DNA of 64,000 nucleotides from CAVVSD01 sp963750895 (GTDB lineage: Bacteria; Actinomycetota; Thermoleophilia; Solirubrobacterales; Solirubrobacteraceae): NCBI GenBank assembly GCA_963750895.1, contig CAVVSD010000003.1:386798-450797 (forward strand). The letters are read 5' to 3'. The translations under genes and the position numbers were made by a program. Shown here piece after piece: positions 16,960-25,617 of this stretch. Under the pieces are notes generated by a model. That model was not told the origin of the DNA. It saw only the letters and a list, made by a program, of their open reading frames with translations, and searched no databases. Positions within the stretch are counted from its first letter, which is position 1. Each line of letters begins with the position of its first letter.

Positions 16960-18060
16960 CTACCCGTCGAGCTCCGCCCGCAGCTCCGCGTCGTGCTCCC
17001 CCGGCCACGGCGCCGGGCGCCCGAGCCCGCCCGGGGTGCGACCGAAGCGCGGCACGACCCCGGCCTGGGGCAGCCCGTCGTGCTCGACGTAGCTGCCGCG
17101 GGCCGCCATGTGCGGATCGTCGAACACGTCGTCGAGCGACCGCACGCGGGCGAAGCATGCGTCGGCGCCGGCCATCTCGCGCTCCCAGTCCTCCGCCGTG
17201 CGCGAGGCGAAGATCGACGCCAGGACGCCGCTCAGCGTCGCCCAGCGGTCCCGGTCCCACTGCGGCCAGGCGGCGGGGTCGAGGCCGAGGCGCTCGAGCA
17301 GCGTCGCGTAGAACTTGGGCTCGTACGCGCCGACGGCGACGAACGTGCCGTCCGCCGTCGCGTAGGCGCGGTACCAGGGCGCGGCGCCCTGCAGCCAGTT
17401 GCTCCCGCGCTCCGGCGCCCAGCGCCCGATCGCGCGCTCCTGCCACGCGAAGTTCATGAGCGATGCGACCCCGTCGACCATCGCCACGTCGACCACCTGG
17501 CCGCGGCCGGAGCGCTCGCGCTCCATGAGCGCCGCCGCGACGCCGAACGCGAGCAGCATCCCGCCGCCGCCGAAGTCGGCGACGAGGTTCAGCGGGACGA
17601 CGGGCACGTCGCCCGGGGGGCCGATCGCGTGCAGCGCCCCTGCCGCGGCGATGTAGTCGATGTCGTGGCCGGCGTCGCCCGCGCGCGGCCCGTCCTGGCC
17701 CCAGCCCGTCATCCGCGCGACGACGATGCGGGGGTTGCGGTCGAGCAGGACGTCGGGACCCAGGCCGAGGCGCTCGAGCACCCCGGGGCGGTACGGGTCG
17801 ACGAGGACGTCGGCGCCGTCGGCGAGCCGCAGCGCGACCTCGCGGTCCGCGCCGTCCTTGAGGTCGAGGGCGATCGAGCGCCGGCCGCGGTTGAGCAGCG
17901 TGCGGCGCGCCGCGTCGCGATCGGCCCCGCTCTCCGCCGGGCGGTCGATGCGGACGACGTCCGCGCCGAGGTCAGCGAGCAACATCACGCCGTGCTGCGA
18001 CGGCCCGAGGCCCGCGAGCTCGACCACACGGATGCCGTGGAACGGCCCGCCGTCGCTCAT
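16960..18060 (-). CDS. CaiB/BaiF-family CoA transferase (alpha-methylacyl-CoA racemase-like)
   Basis: A 366-residue type III CoA transferase/racemase. Signatures: GIRVVELAGLGPSQHGVMLLADLGADVVRID at the N-terminus (split over residues 8-38), RGRRSIALDLKD, and ARMTGWGQDGPRA with the DIDYIAAAGALHA segment holding the conserved Asp. The pattern and length fit alpha-methylacyl-CoA racemase better than formyl-CoA transferase. It would transfer CoA or epimerise an alpha-branched acyl-CoA. Divergent from the EPSP-ligase operon with a 65-bp shared promoter gap, so it may act on the same acyl-CoA products. Confidence 0.88.
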   Translation of the reverse strand: MSDGGPFHGIRVVELAGLGPSQHGVMLLADLGADVVRIDRPAESGADRDAARRTLLNRGRRSIALDLKDGADREVALRLADGADVLVDPYRPGVLERLGLGPDVLLDRNPRIVVARMTGWGQDGPRAGDAGHDIDYIAAAGALHAIGPPGDVPVVPLNLVADFGGGGMLLAFGVAAALMERERSGRGQVVDVAMVDGVASLMNFAWQERAIGRWAPERGSNWLQGAAPWYRAYATADGTFVAVGAYEPKFYATLLERLGLDPAAWPQWDRDRWATLSGVLASIFASRTAEDWEREMAGADACFARVRSLDDVFDDPHMAARGSYVEHDGLPQAGVVPRFGRTPGGLGRPAPWPGEHDAELRAELDG

Positions 18061-18125
18061 CCATCCGACGATCCCACATCGCCGGACCGGGGGGTCGCCT
18101 CCCGAGCGGTTAGTCTTCCCGCGCC

Positions 18126-21107
18126 GTGCACCTGTTCGTCGGCGAGGTCCGCAGTTCGCTCCGGGGCGAGATCGCCGTCCCAAGCTCCAAGTACCACGCG
18201 CATCGCGCGCTCATGCTCGCGTCGCTCGCCCCTGGGGAGACCCGGATCATCGGCGCATCCGGGGCCCGCCACGTCCGCTCGACGATCGAGGTCCTGCGCG
18301 GCCTCGGCACCCGGATCGAGCAGGACGAGACCGGCTTCGTCGTCCAGGGCGGCCCGTACAGCCCGCGCCGCACCTCGGTGTCCGTCGGCAGCTCGGGCAC
18401 CACCCTCTACTTCATGATCGGCCTCGCGGCGCTCGCGGACGCGCCGGTGACGCTGACGGGCCAGAAGTACTTCCAGCGCCGGCCGGTCGGTCCGCTGCTC
18501 GGCGCGCTCGCGCAGCTCGGCGTGCGCCTGGAGTCCCAGGACGCCCGGCCACCGATCACCGTCCAGCCGTCGCGACCGACGGGCGGGCACGTCCGGATCT
18601 CCGGGACGCTGTCGCAGTGGATCTCCGGCCTGCTCCTGCTGGCGCCGTTCGCCACGCGGCCGACCGTCGTCGAGGTCGACGGCGTCCTCAACGAGCAGCC
18701 CTACGTCGAGCTGACCGTGCGCATGATGCGCGACTTCGGGCTCGAGGTCGGGGTCTCCGACGACTGGCGCCGGTTCGAGATCGAGCCCGGCCAGGAGGCG
18801 ACGCCGACGGAGATCGTCCTGCCGCCGGACATCGGCTCGGCGGCGTTCGGCCTCGCCGCCAGCGCGCTGCACCCGTCCGACGTCCTCTTCCGGGGGATGC
18901 GCACGACGCTCGGCACGGAGATCGACCACCCCGAGGCGCACGTCCTGGACGTGCTCACGGAGATGGGCCTGCCGATGGAGCTCGACGCGGAGGCAGGCGG
19001 GGTGCGGGTGCGGCACGACGGCATCGAGCTGCGCGGCGCGCGCGTCGACTGCCGGCCGATGCCCGACATGCTGCCGATCCTCGCGACGCTCGGGTCCTTC
19101 GCGACCGGCCGGACCGTGTTCGAGAACGTCGAGCACGTCCGCCTGAAGGAGTCCGACCGCGTCGTCTCCATGTTGCAGCTCAACCGGATGGGCGGTGAGG
19201 TCGAGCTCGTCGACGACACGCTCGTCATCGACGGGGTGCGGCGCATGACCGGCGCCGCGCTGTCGAGCTACAACGACCACCGCGTCGAGATGGCGCTCGC
19301 GATCGCGGCGTCGCGCGCGGAGGGCCCGAGCAGCCTCACGTACCCCAACGCGCACCGGATCTCCTATCCCGCGTTCGTCGACGACATGACGGCGATCGGG
19401 ATCCCGATGGAGGTCGCGGAGCGCAGCGAGCGCCGCCCCGCCGGCGACGAGCTGCAGATCGAGTCGGTCGCGATCGACCAGGCGGCCGAGATCCCGATCC
19501 CCGAGTGGGTGCGCCGCTGGGCTCGCGAGCGCCCGACGGAGACGGCGATCGTCGACGTCCGCGCCGACGGGACGCGCGCGTGGAGCTGGAGCGCGCTGGA
19601 CGAGGCCGCCGACCGCACGGCGGCGCTGCTGCTGCGCCTCGGCGTGAAGCCGGGCGAGGCGGTCGCCTACCAGCTGCCGAACTGGGGCGAGTTCGTCGTG
19701 CTGACGATCGCGACGCTGCGCATCGGCGCCGTGTGCTGCCCGCTCATGCCGATCTTCGGGCGCCGCGAGGTGTCCCACGCGCTGCGCCGCTCGAAGGCGC
19801 GCGTGTTCGTCGTGCCCGAGCGCTTCCGCGGGCGCGACCACCTGTCCGAGACCCAGACGCTGCTGGCCGACGAGGAAGGCCTCGCCGTCGAGCACGTGCT
19901 CGTGGCCGGCGCCGGTGAGCACGTCGAGCTGCTGTCGCGCACCGGCATGCAGTGGCACGACCTCGCGACGGCGACCGAGCAGGAGAAGGCCGACCCCGAG
20001 GCGATCGCCGCCCGCGCGCCGAAGCCCGACGCGATCGCCCAGCTGCTGTTCACGTCGGGGACGACCGGCGAGCCCAAGGGCGTCCTGCACCGCTTCGACG
20101 CGCTCACCCGCGCGGCGGCGATGGAGATCGAGCACCTGCGGCTCGGGCGCGACGACGTCCTGTTCATCCCCTCGCCGCTCGCCCACCAGACCGGGTTCCT
20201 CTACGGGATGTGGGAGGCGTTCGTGCTCGGTGCGACGCAGCTCCTGCAGGACGTGTGGGAGCCGGTGCGCGCCGCGCGGGCGCTGCGCGCGTGGGGTGGC
20301 TCCTTCGTGCAGGCCGCGACGCCGTTCCTCACCGACCTCGTCCGCGTGGTGGAGGAGGGCGAGCCGCGGCCGAGCGCGCTGCGCATCTTCGTCGTCACCG
20401 GCGCCGCGGTGCCGCGCGCGCTGGCCGAGCACGCGACGTCGGTCCTCGACACGGCGGTCCTCGGGGCCTGGGGCTCGACCGAGTCCTGCCTCGGCACGCT
20501 CGCGGCGCCCAGCGACGAGCCCGCGAAGCGCTGGGGCACCGACGGGCGGGCGCTCGCCGGGACCCAGATCCGCATCACCGACGACGAGGGCACCGTGCTC
20601 CCCGCGGGCGAGGAGGGCAACTTCGAGGTCTTCAGCCGCTGCCTGTTCGAGGGCTACCTCGAGCGCCCGGACCTGACGGCCGCCGCGCTCACCCCCGACG
20701 GCTGGTACCGCTCGGGCGACCTCGCGACGATCGACAGCGACGGCTTCCTGCAGATCCGCGGGCGGATCACGGACGTGGTCAACCGCGGTGGCGAGAAGGT
20801 GCCCGTCGCCGAGATCGAGCAGCTGCTGCACCGCCACCCGGGCGTCGAGGACGTCGCCATCGTGGCGATGCCCGACCCGCGCCTGGGCGAGCGCGCCTGC
20901 GCGTTCGTGGTGGGCACCGACGTGCCGGACCTCGCGGCGGTGCGCGAGTACCTCAACGAGCTCGGGGTCGCGCGCCAGTACTGGCCGGAGCGGATCGAGA
21001 CGATCGACGTGCTCCCCCGCAACGCCAGCGGCAAGATCCAGAAGTTCCTCCTGCGCGAGCTCGCCGCCGGGCTGACGTCGTCCACCGAGAAGGAGCCTGT
21101 CCGATGA
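18126..21107 (+). CDS. EPSP-synthase-like domain fused to acyl-CoA ligase
   Basis: A 993-residue fusion with no stop or frameshift. Residues 1-430 are an EPSP synthase (AroA) fold: SSKYHAHRALMLASL (Lys22), SSGTTLYFM, GQKYFQRRPVGPLLGAL, MPDMLPILATL (Asp314), KESDR (341-345) and YNDHRVEMAL (382-391). Residues 445-993 are an AMP-forming ligase: LFTSGTTGEPKG (641-652), GAWGSTES, GWYRSGDLATID and the C-terminal lysine motif NASGKIQKFLLRE, closest in style to cyclohexanecarboxylate-CoA ligases. By eye, residues equivalent to E. coli EPSPS Ser23, Arg100 and Lys411 are Tyr, Tyr and Ile, so it is probably not a housekeeping AroA. It leads a four-gene coupled operon of acyl-CoA reductive enzymes, suggesting it removes hydroxyls from a shikimate-type ring and activates the carboxylate as CoA ester. 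GTG start. Confidence 0.9.
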   Translation: MHLFVGEVRSSLRGEIAVPSSKYHAHRALMLASLAPGETRIIGASGARHVRSTIEVLRGLGTRIEQDETGFVVQGGPYSPRRTSVSVGSSGTTLYFMIGLAALADAPVTLTGQKYFQRRPVGPLLGALAQLGVRLESQDARPPITVQPSRPTGGHVRISGTLSQWISGLLLLAPFATRPTVVEVDGVLNEQPYVELTVRMMRDFGLEVGVSDDWRRFEIEPGQEATPTEIVLPPDIGSAAFGLAASALHPSDVLFRGMRTTLGTEIDHPEAHVLDVLTEMGLPMELDAEAGGVRVRHDGIELRGARVDCRPMPDMLPILATLGSFATGRTVFENVEHVRLKESDRVVSMLQLNRMGGEVELVDDTLVIDGVRRMTGAALSSYNDHRVEMALAIAASRAEGPSSLTYPNAHRISYPAFVDDMTAIGIPMEVAERSERRPAGDELQIESVAIDQAAEIPIPEWVRRWARERPTETAIVDVRADGTRAWSWSALDEAADRTAALLLRLGVKPGEAVAYQLPNWGEFVVLTIATLRIGAVCCPLMPIFGRREVSHALRRSKARVFVVPERFRGRDHLSETQTLLADEEGLAVEHVLVAGAGEHVELLSRTGMQWHDLATATEQEKADPEAIAARAPKPDAIAQLLFTSGTTGEPKGVLHRFDALTRAAAMEIEHLRLGRDDVLFIPSPLAHQTGFLYGMWEAFVLGATQLLQDVWEPVRAARALRAWGGSFVQAATPFLTDLVRVVEEGEPRPSALRIFVVTGAAVPRALAEHATSVLDTAVLGAWGSTESCLGTLAAPSDEPAKRWGTDGRALAGTQIRITDDEGTVLPAGEEGNFEVFSRCLFEGYLERPDLTAAALTPDGWYRSGDLATIDSDGFLQIRGRITDVVNRGGEKVPVAEIEQLLHRHPGVEDVAIVAMPDPRLGERACAFVVGTDVPDLAAVREYLNELGVARQYWPERIETIDVLPRNASGKIQKFLLRELAAGLTSSTEKEPVR

Positions 21108-22276
21108 CCCAGCCCGCCGCCGTCTCAGGACGGGTGGACGAAGAGGCGTTCGTCTCGCTGAAGGACGAGATCGCGGCGTACGTCGCCAACGAGGGCGAGG
21201 CGTGGACGCGGCGCATCGAGGAGGAGCGCGCGGTGCCGCCGGGGCTGCGCGACGAGCTGCAGGCCCGCGGCTATCTCTCGATCGCCGCGCCGGAGGAGTA
21301 CGGCGGGCGCGGGATCCCGTTCTCGCGCTGGCTCGAGCTCCTGGAGCTCTTCTCCATGTCGCACGCGTCGCTGCGCATGATCGTCCACGTCGCCAACGGC
21401 GTCTGGCGCGCCGTCGACCAGTTCGCGACGCCCGAGCAGCGCGAGCGCTTCGTGCTCCCGGCGGTCAACGGCGACGGCGTCGTGGCCTTCACGCTGACCG
21501 AGCCGACCGCCGGCACGGGCGCCGACCTCCGCTGCTCCGTGCGCCGCGAGGGCGACACCTACGTCCTCAGCGGCGAGAAGCACCTCATCACCTTCGGCCT
21601 CACGTGCGACCGCTGGCTGCTCTTCGCGCGCATGGAGGGCACGACGGGCAGCGACGGCACCGTCGCGCTCATGGTCGACCGCGACAGCCCGAACGTGCAG
21701 GCGGTGGACATGGGCGAGTCGCTCGGCGTCCGGGGCACCGACCACGCGCACCTCGTCTTCGACGGCACGCCGGTCCCGGTCGAGAACCGCCTCGGCGAGG
21801 AGGGGCGCGGCCTCGAGGTCGCCTTCGGCGGCTTCCTGACGCCGAGCCGCATCGCGGTGGGGATGACCTGCGTCGGGCTGGCGCGCAAGGCGCAGGAGCT
21901 CGCCATCGAGCACGCCCGCGAGCGCGTGACGTTCGGCAAGCCGCTGGCCGCGCGGCAGGCGATCGCCTTCTCGCTGGCCGAGAACGCCGCCGACATCGAG
22001 GCCGCCCGTCAGCTCGTCCTCCACGGCGCGCGCGAGTGGGAGGCGGGCTCGCCCGACTCCGCCGTGCTGTCCTCGATGGCGAAGCTGACCGCGGTCGACA
22101 TGCTCACGCGCGTCACCGACAAGGCGCTGCAGGTCCACGGCGGCGTCGGCTTCTGGGCGTCGAGCCCGATCGAGCGCGTCTACCGCGACGCGCGCGCCCA
22201 GCGCTTCGAGGAGGGCACGAACGAGATCCAGAAGACGATCATCGCGCGCGCCATCCTCGCCGGGCAGGGCCGATGA
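21104..22276 (+). CDS. Acyl-CoA dehydrogenase
   Basis: A 390-residue flavoprotein of the acyl-CoA dehydrogenase family. Signatures: FTLTEPTAGTGADL in the FAD-binding middle domain, YVLSGEKHLITFG, RVTFGKPLAARQAIAF, QVHGGVGFWASSPIERVYRDARAQ, and the catalytic-base region FEEGTNEIQKTIIARAIL. It introduces a double bond into, or (in a synthetic setting) acts on, a cyclic acyl-CoA. ATG overlaps the ligase stop (ATGA), and its own stop overlaps the next start the same way. It corresponds in position and family to the AliB or AnsM type enzymes of cyclohexanecarboxyl-CoA metabolism (comparison from memory). Confidence 0.92.
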   Translation: MTQPAAVSGRVDEEAFVSLKDEIAAYVANEGEAWTRRIEEERAVPPGLRDELQARGYLSIAAPEEYGGRGIPFSRWLELLELFSMSHASLRMIVHVANGVWRAVDQFATPEQRERFVLPAVNGDGVVAFTLTEPTAGTGADLRCSVRREGDTYVLSGEKHLITFGLTCDRWLLFARMEGTTGSDGTVALMVDRDSPNVQAVDMGESLGVRGTDHAHLVFDGTPVPVENRLGEEGRGLEVAFGGFLTPSRIAVGMTCVGLARKAQELAIEHARERVTFGKPLAARQAIAFSLAENAADIEAARQLVLHGAREWEAGSPDSAVLSSMAKLTAVDMLTRVTDKALQVHGGVGFWASSPIERVYRDARAQRFEEGTNEIQKTIIARAILAGQGR

Positions 22277-23094
22277 CTGGTTTCGCGGCCGGGAAGGTCG
22301 CCGTCATCACCGGCAGCTCGCGCGGCATCGGCCGCGCGCTGGCCGTCCGGCTCGCGGGCGAGGGCGCCTCCGTCGTCATCAACTTCAAGCGCAACGCCGA
22401 CCTCGCCGAGGAGGCCGTCGCCGCGGTGCAGGAGGCCGGCGGCAAGGCGATCGCGGTGCAGGCCGACATGGAGGACCCGGCGGAGATCGAGCGCCTCTTC
22501 GCCGAGGCGCGCGAGGCGTACGGGAAGGTCGACTACTTCGTCGCCAACGCTGCGGCCGCCGCGTTCAAGCCGATCGAGCAGCTCAAGGTCCACCACCTCG
22601 ACCGCACGTACGCGATGAACGTCCGCGCCTTCGTCCTCGGCGCGCAGCAGGCCGTGTCGCTCATGGGCGACGGCGGCCGGATCGTCGTCCTCTCGAGCTA
22701 CGGCAGCATCCGGGCGTACCCGACCTACGCGGCGCTGGGCGCGGCGAAGGCGGCGCTCGAGGCGTACGTCCGCTACATGGCCGTGGAGTTCGGGCCGCGC
22801 GGCATCAACGTCAACGCCGTCAACGGCGGCATCATCGAGTCGGACTCGTCGGACTACTTCTACGGCGTCGAGGGGATGCCGCCGCTCGACACCGTGCTGC
22901 CCAAGATCCCCAAGCGCCGGATGGGCACGGTGCAGGAGGTCGCGGACTGCATCTGGTTCCTGCTGCACCCGGCCTCGGAGTACGTCACCGGCCAGACCCT
23001 GATCGTGGACGGCGGGCTGAGCATCGTCGCGCCCCCGTTCCACGACGACGCGACGGGTCCGCTCGTCCTGCCCGGCACGACCGGGGATGCCTGA
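22273..23094 (+). CDS. SDR enoyl-reductase (FabL/ChcA-type), candidate cyclohexenylcarbonyl-CoA reductase
   Basis: A 273-residue SDR with VAVITGSSRGIGRALAVRL at the N-terminus and C-terminal TGQTLIVDGG. The catalytic pair is spaced Tyr152-x6-Lys159 (YAALGAAK), not Tyr-x3-Lys. That spacing is the mark of enoyl reductases such as FabL and FabI and separates them from ketoreductases. The sequence after it (AALEAYVRYMAVEFGPRGIN) is also FabL-like. ChcA, the 1-cyclohexenylcarbonyl-CoA reductase of Streptomyces, is an SDR with this role. Here the enzyme would reduce cyclic enoyl-CoA intermediates with NADPH. Coupled to both neighbours by overlaps of 4 and 8 bp. Confidence 0.88.
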   Translation: MTGFAAGKVAVITGSSRGIGRALAVRLAGEGASVVINFKRNADLAEEAVAAVQEAGGKAIAVQADMEDPAEIERLFAEAREAYGKVDYFVANAAAAAFKPIEQLKVHHLDRTYAMNVRAFVLGAQQAVSLMGDGGRIVVLSSYGSIRAYPTYAALGAAKAALEAYVRYMAVEFGPRGINVNAVNGGIIESDSSDYFYGVEGMPPLDTVLPKIPKRRMGTVQEVADCIWFLLHPASEYVTGQTLIVDGGLSIVAPPFHDDATGPLVLPGTTGDA

Positions 23095-25009
23095 CCCGGC
23101 CGCGGAGTCGCGCTACCCCCACGCGCTGCGGCCCGGTGCGATCGGCGCGCTGGCACTGCCGCACCGGATCGTCATGGGGTCGATGCACCTCGGGTCGGAA
23201 TCCGACCCGACCGGTGACGCGCTCGCAGCGTTCTACGCCGAGCGCGCGCGGGGCGGCGCCGGCCTGATCGTCACGGGCGGCGCGGCGGTCTCGCGGGAGG
23301 GCGCAGGCGGGCGCAGCTACGCGTTCGTCGACGAGGAGCAGGGCCGGGAGGTCCTGGGTGCCGCGCCGCCGGCGGTGCACGAGGCGGGCGGGCTGATCGC
23401 CCTGCAGCTGTTCCACGCGGGGCGCTACGCGTTCGAGGAGTCCTTCGGCCTGCAGCCGGTCGCGCCGTCGCCCGTCGCCAGCCGGTTCAACCGCGAGACG
23501 CCGCGTGCGCTGGACGACGAGGGGATCGTCGGCGTGATCGACGCGTTCGCCGACGGGGCGCGCCACGCGCAGGCGCTCGGCTACGACGCCGTCGAGGTCA
23601 TGGGGTCGGAGGGGTATCTCGTCGACCAGTTCCTGTCACCGCTGACGAACCTGCGCGACGACGACTGGGGCGGGGACGCCGAACGGCGCCGGCGCTTCGG
23701 CGTGCACCTCGCCCGGTCGGTGCGCGCTGCGGTCGGCCCCGCGTTCCCGGTGATCTTCCGCATGACGGGCGACGACCTCATGCCCGGATCGACGACGCTC
23801 GACGAGGTGCTCGCGTTCGCGGCCGCGCTCGCGGAGCACGTGGATGCGCTGAACATCGGCGTGGGGTGGCACGAGTCACCGCTGCCGACGGTGCAGGGGG
23901 CGGTGCCGGAGGGCGCGTTCTTCCCCCGGGCGCAGGCGATCAAGGCGGCGGTCGGCGAGCTGCCCGTCATCGCGGGCAACCGCGTCGCGAGCATGGACAC
24001 CGCGGAGCGGCTGCTGCGCGACACCGACGTCGACCTCGTCTCGATGGCGCGGCCGTTCCTCGCCGACGCCGAGCTCGTCGCCCGGGCTCGCGACGGTCGC
24101 CCCGTGAACCCGTGCATCGCCTGCAACCAGGCCTGCATCGACCGGTCGATCTACGACCTGCGCGTGTCCTGCATGGTCAACCCGCGCGCCGGGCACGAGA
24201 CCGAGCCCGTGCCCGCGGGCTCGTCGCGGCGGATCGCGGTCATCGGCGGCGGTCCGGCCGGCATGGAGGCCGCGCGGGCGCTCGCGAGCCTCGGCGCCGA
24301 TGTCGTCCTCTTCGAGGCCGACGACGAGCTGGGCGGCCAGTTCCGCCTGGCGCGGCTCGTGCCCGGCAAGGAGATGTTCGACGGCACGATCGCCTACTTC
24401 ACGGCCGAGCTGGAACGGCTCGGCGTCGACGTGCGCCTCGGGCGACGGCTCGGCGACGACGACGCGGACGAGCTCGCGGGCTTCGACGGCGCCGTCCTCG
24501 CGACGGGCGTCCGGCCGCGGGAGGTCGACGTGCCCGGCCGCGACCTGCCGCACGTCGTGCCCTACGCGCGGGCGCTCGCCGACGGCGTGCCGGGCGACGC
24601 CGTGGCGATCATCGGCGCGGGCGGCATCGGCGTCGACGTCGCGCACCGCCTGGCCCACGAGGGCGGTCCGGCGATCACGCTCATGCGGCGCGGCGGCCGC
24701 ATCGGCGAGGGGATCGGGCGCTCGACCCGGTGGGTCGCGCTCGACGCCCTGCGCCGCGCCGGCGTGCGGACCCTGACCGGTGTCGAGTACGTGGCGATCG
24801 AGCGGGGCGGTCTTCGGATCGGCGAGGAGACCATCCCCGCCGACACCGTCGTGATCGCCGCCGGCCAGGAGCGCGAGGACGCCCTCGCGGGCCTGCTCAC
24901 GCGGCTCGGCCTGGAGCACGTCGTCGTCGGGGGCGCGCGTCACGCCGGCGAGCTGGATGCGGTGCGTGCGTTCTCCGAGGGGCGTGAGGCGGCGCTGGCG
25001 CTGGCTTAG
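23087..25009 (+). CDS. 2,4-dienoyl-CoA-reductase-like Fe-S/FMN/FAD flavoprotein (Old Yellow Enzyme family)
   Basis: A 640-residue FadH-type protein. Residues 1-335 are the FMN barrel (LQLFHAGRYA, AVEVMGSEGYLVDQFLSP, DVDLVSMARPFLAD). A [4Fe-4S] site follows at Cys343, 346, 350 and 362 (C-x2-C-x3-C-x11-C). Then come the FAD motif AVIGGGPAGMEAARALASLG and the NAD(P) motif AIIGAGGIGVDVAH. Such enzymes pass electrons from NAD(P)H through FAD, Fe-S and FMN to an unsaturated acyl-CoA or enone. Last gene of the operon; with the acyl-CoA dehydrogenase and enoyl reductase it gives three redox enzymes for one cyclic acyl-CoA. Its stop overlaps the convergent flavin-reductase gene. Confidence 0.92.
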   Translation: MPDPAAESRYPHALRPGAIGALALPHRIVMGSMHLGSESDPTGDALAAFYAERARGGAGLIVTGGAAVSREGAGGRSYAFVDEEQGREVLGAAPPAVHEAGGLIALQLFHAGRYAFEESFGLQPVAPSPVASRFNRETPRALDDEGIVGVIDAFADGARHAQALGYDAVEVMGSEGYLVDQFLSPLTNLRDDDWGGDAERRRRFGVHLARSVRAAVGPAFPVIFRMTGDDLMPGSTTLDEVLAFAAALAEHVDALNIGVGWHESPLPTVQGAVPEGAFFPRAQAIKAAVGELPVIAGNRVASMDTAERLLRDTDVDLVSMARPFLADAELVARARDGRPVNPCIACNQACIDRSIYDLRVSCMVNPRAGHETEPVPAGSSRRIAVIGGGPAGMEAARALASLGADVVLFEADDELGGQFRLARLVPGKEMFDGTIAYFTAELERLGVDVRLGRRLGDDDADELAGFDGAVLATGVRPREVDVPGRDLPHVVPYARALADGVPGDAVAIIGAGGIGVDVAHRLAHEGGPAITLMRRGGRIGEGIGRSTRWVALDALRRAGVRTLTGVEYVAIERGGLRIGEETIPADTVVIAAGQEREDALAGLLTRLGLEHVVVGGARHAGELDAVRAFSEGREAALALA

Positions 25010-25479
25010 GCCGCCATCTCGAAGCGCCCGAAGGACCCGCGGAAGTACGCGAGGGGGCTCCCCACGCCGACCGCGACGCCGTCGACCTCGGCGAGCAGCA
25101 CGGTGTGGGTCGCCGCGTCCACGGGATCGACGACCGTGCACTGCAGGTGCGCGAGCGCGTCGGTGAGCAGCGGAACGCCGTCGAGCCCCTCCGCGACGGC
25201 GACGCCGGCGAACTTGTCGGGCGCCCGGGTCGCGAACTGCATCGCGAGCGCGGCCTGGTCCTCGGCGAGGACGTTGACGGCGAAGCGCCGCGTGGCGACC
25301 ACGGCGTCGCGGGTGGCGAGGCTGCGGTTCAGGCAGACGAGGAGCATCGGCGGATCGAGCGAGAGCGAGCTCACGGCGCTGGCGGTCACGCCGTAGCGGC
25401 GGCCCTCGTGCAACGTCGTGATCACGGCGACGCCGGTGGTGAAGTGCCCTGCCGCTTCTCGGTATGCATCGGTTCCCAT
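25006..25479 (-). CDS. Flavin reductase, HpaC-like
   Basis: A 157-residue FMN-binding split-barrel reductase: FTTGVAVITTLHEGRRYGVTASAVSSLSLDPPMLLVCLN, quoted here only as the N-terminal block from residue 13 on, with the RFAVNVLAEDQ helix and the C-terminal PLAYFRGSFGRF. Such proteins supply reduced flavin to two-component monooxygenases. The HpaB-type oxygenase at 28768 is the natural partner, and both genes are preceded by copies of the same repeat. Start taken at ATG 25479, the methionine of MGTDAYREAAGHF; an upstream ATG at 25515 lies too far into the promoter repeat region. Confidence 0.88.
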   Translation of the reverse strand: MGTDAYREAAGHFTTGVAVITTLHEGRRYGVTASAVSSLSLDPPMLLVCLNRSLATRDAVVATRRFAVNVLAEDQAALAMQFATRAPDKFAGVAVAEGLDGVPLLTDALAHLQCTVVDPVDAATHTVLLAEVDGVAVGVGSPLAYFRGSFGRFEMAA

Positions 25480-25518
25480 CACGCCGCGGATGGTGCCGGG
25501 GCCGCCGTGAACCACCCC

Positions 25519-25572
25519 GAAACGGGCGACGGCCGCTGCGCGGCCTTACGCTGGGCGAGCAAGCTCGCCCGG
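25519..25572 (-). promoter_or_regulatory. Left copy of the repeat shared by the flavin-reductase and hydroxylase promoters
   Basis: Read on the minus strand (toward the flavin reductase) it runs CCGGGCGAGCTTGCTCGCC, then AGCGTAAGGCC (25542-25552), GCGCAGCGGCC (25531-25541), CGTCGCC and CGTTTC. The same order occurs at 28635-28710 reading toward the hydroxylase. Its first part holds an 8-bp hairpin GGGCGAGC-AA-GCTCGCCC (25553-25570). Confidence 0.75.
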
Positions 25573-25601
25573 CCTAGCCGGTGTGGAACGATGCGCGCCC
25601 C

Positions 25602-25610
25602 AGGAGGAGG
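25602..25610 (+). promoter_or_regulatory. Ribosome binding site fixing the regulator start
   Basis: AGGAGGAGG lies 7 nt before the GTG at 25618. The ATG at 25591 has no such site, so GTG 25618 is taken as the start. Confidence 0.75.
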
Positions 25611-25617
25611 AGCGCCG

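Noticed and set aside
18126..19440. Housekeeping aroA
   Set aside because: Fusion to a CoA ligase, the acyl-CoA operon context and altered PEP/phosphate residues argue against a general shikimate-pathway role.
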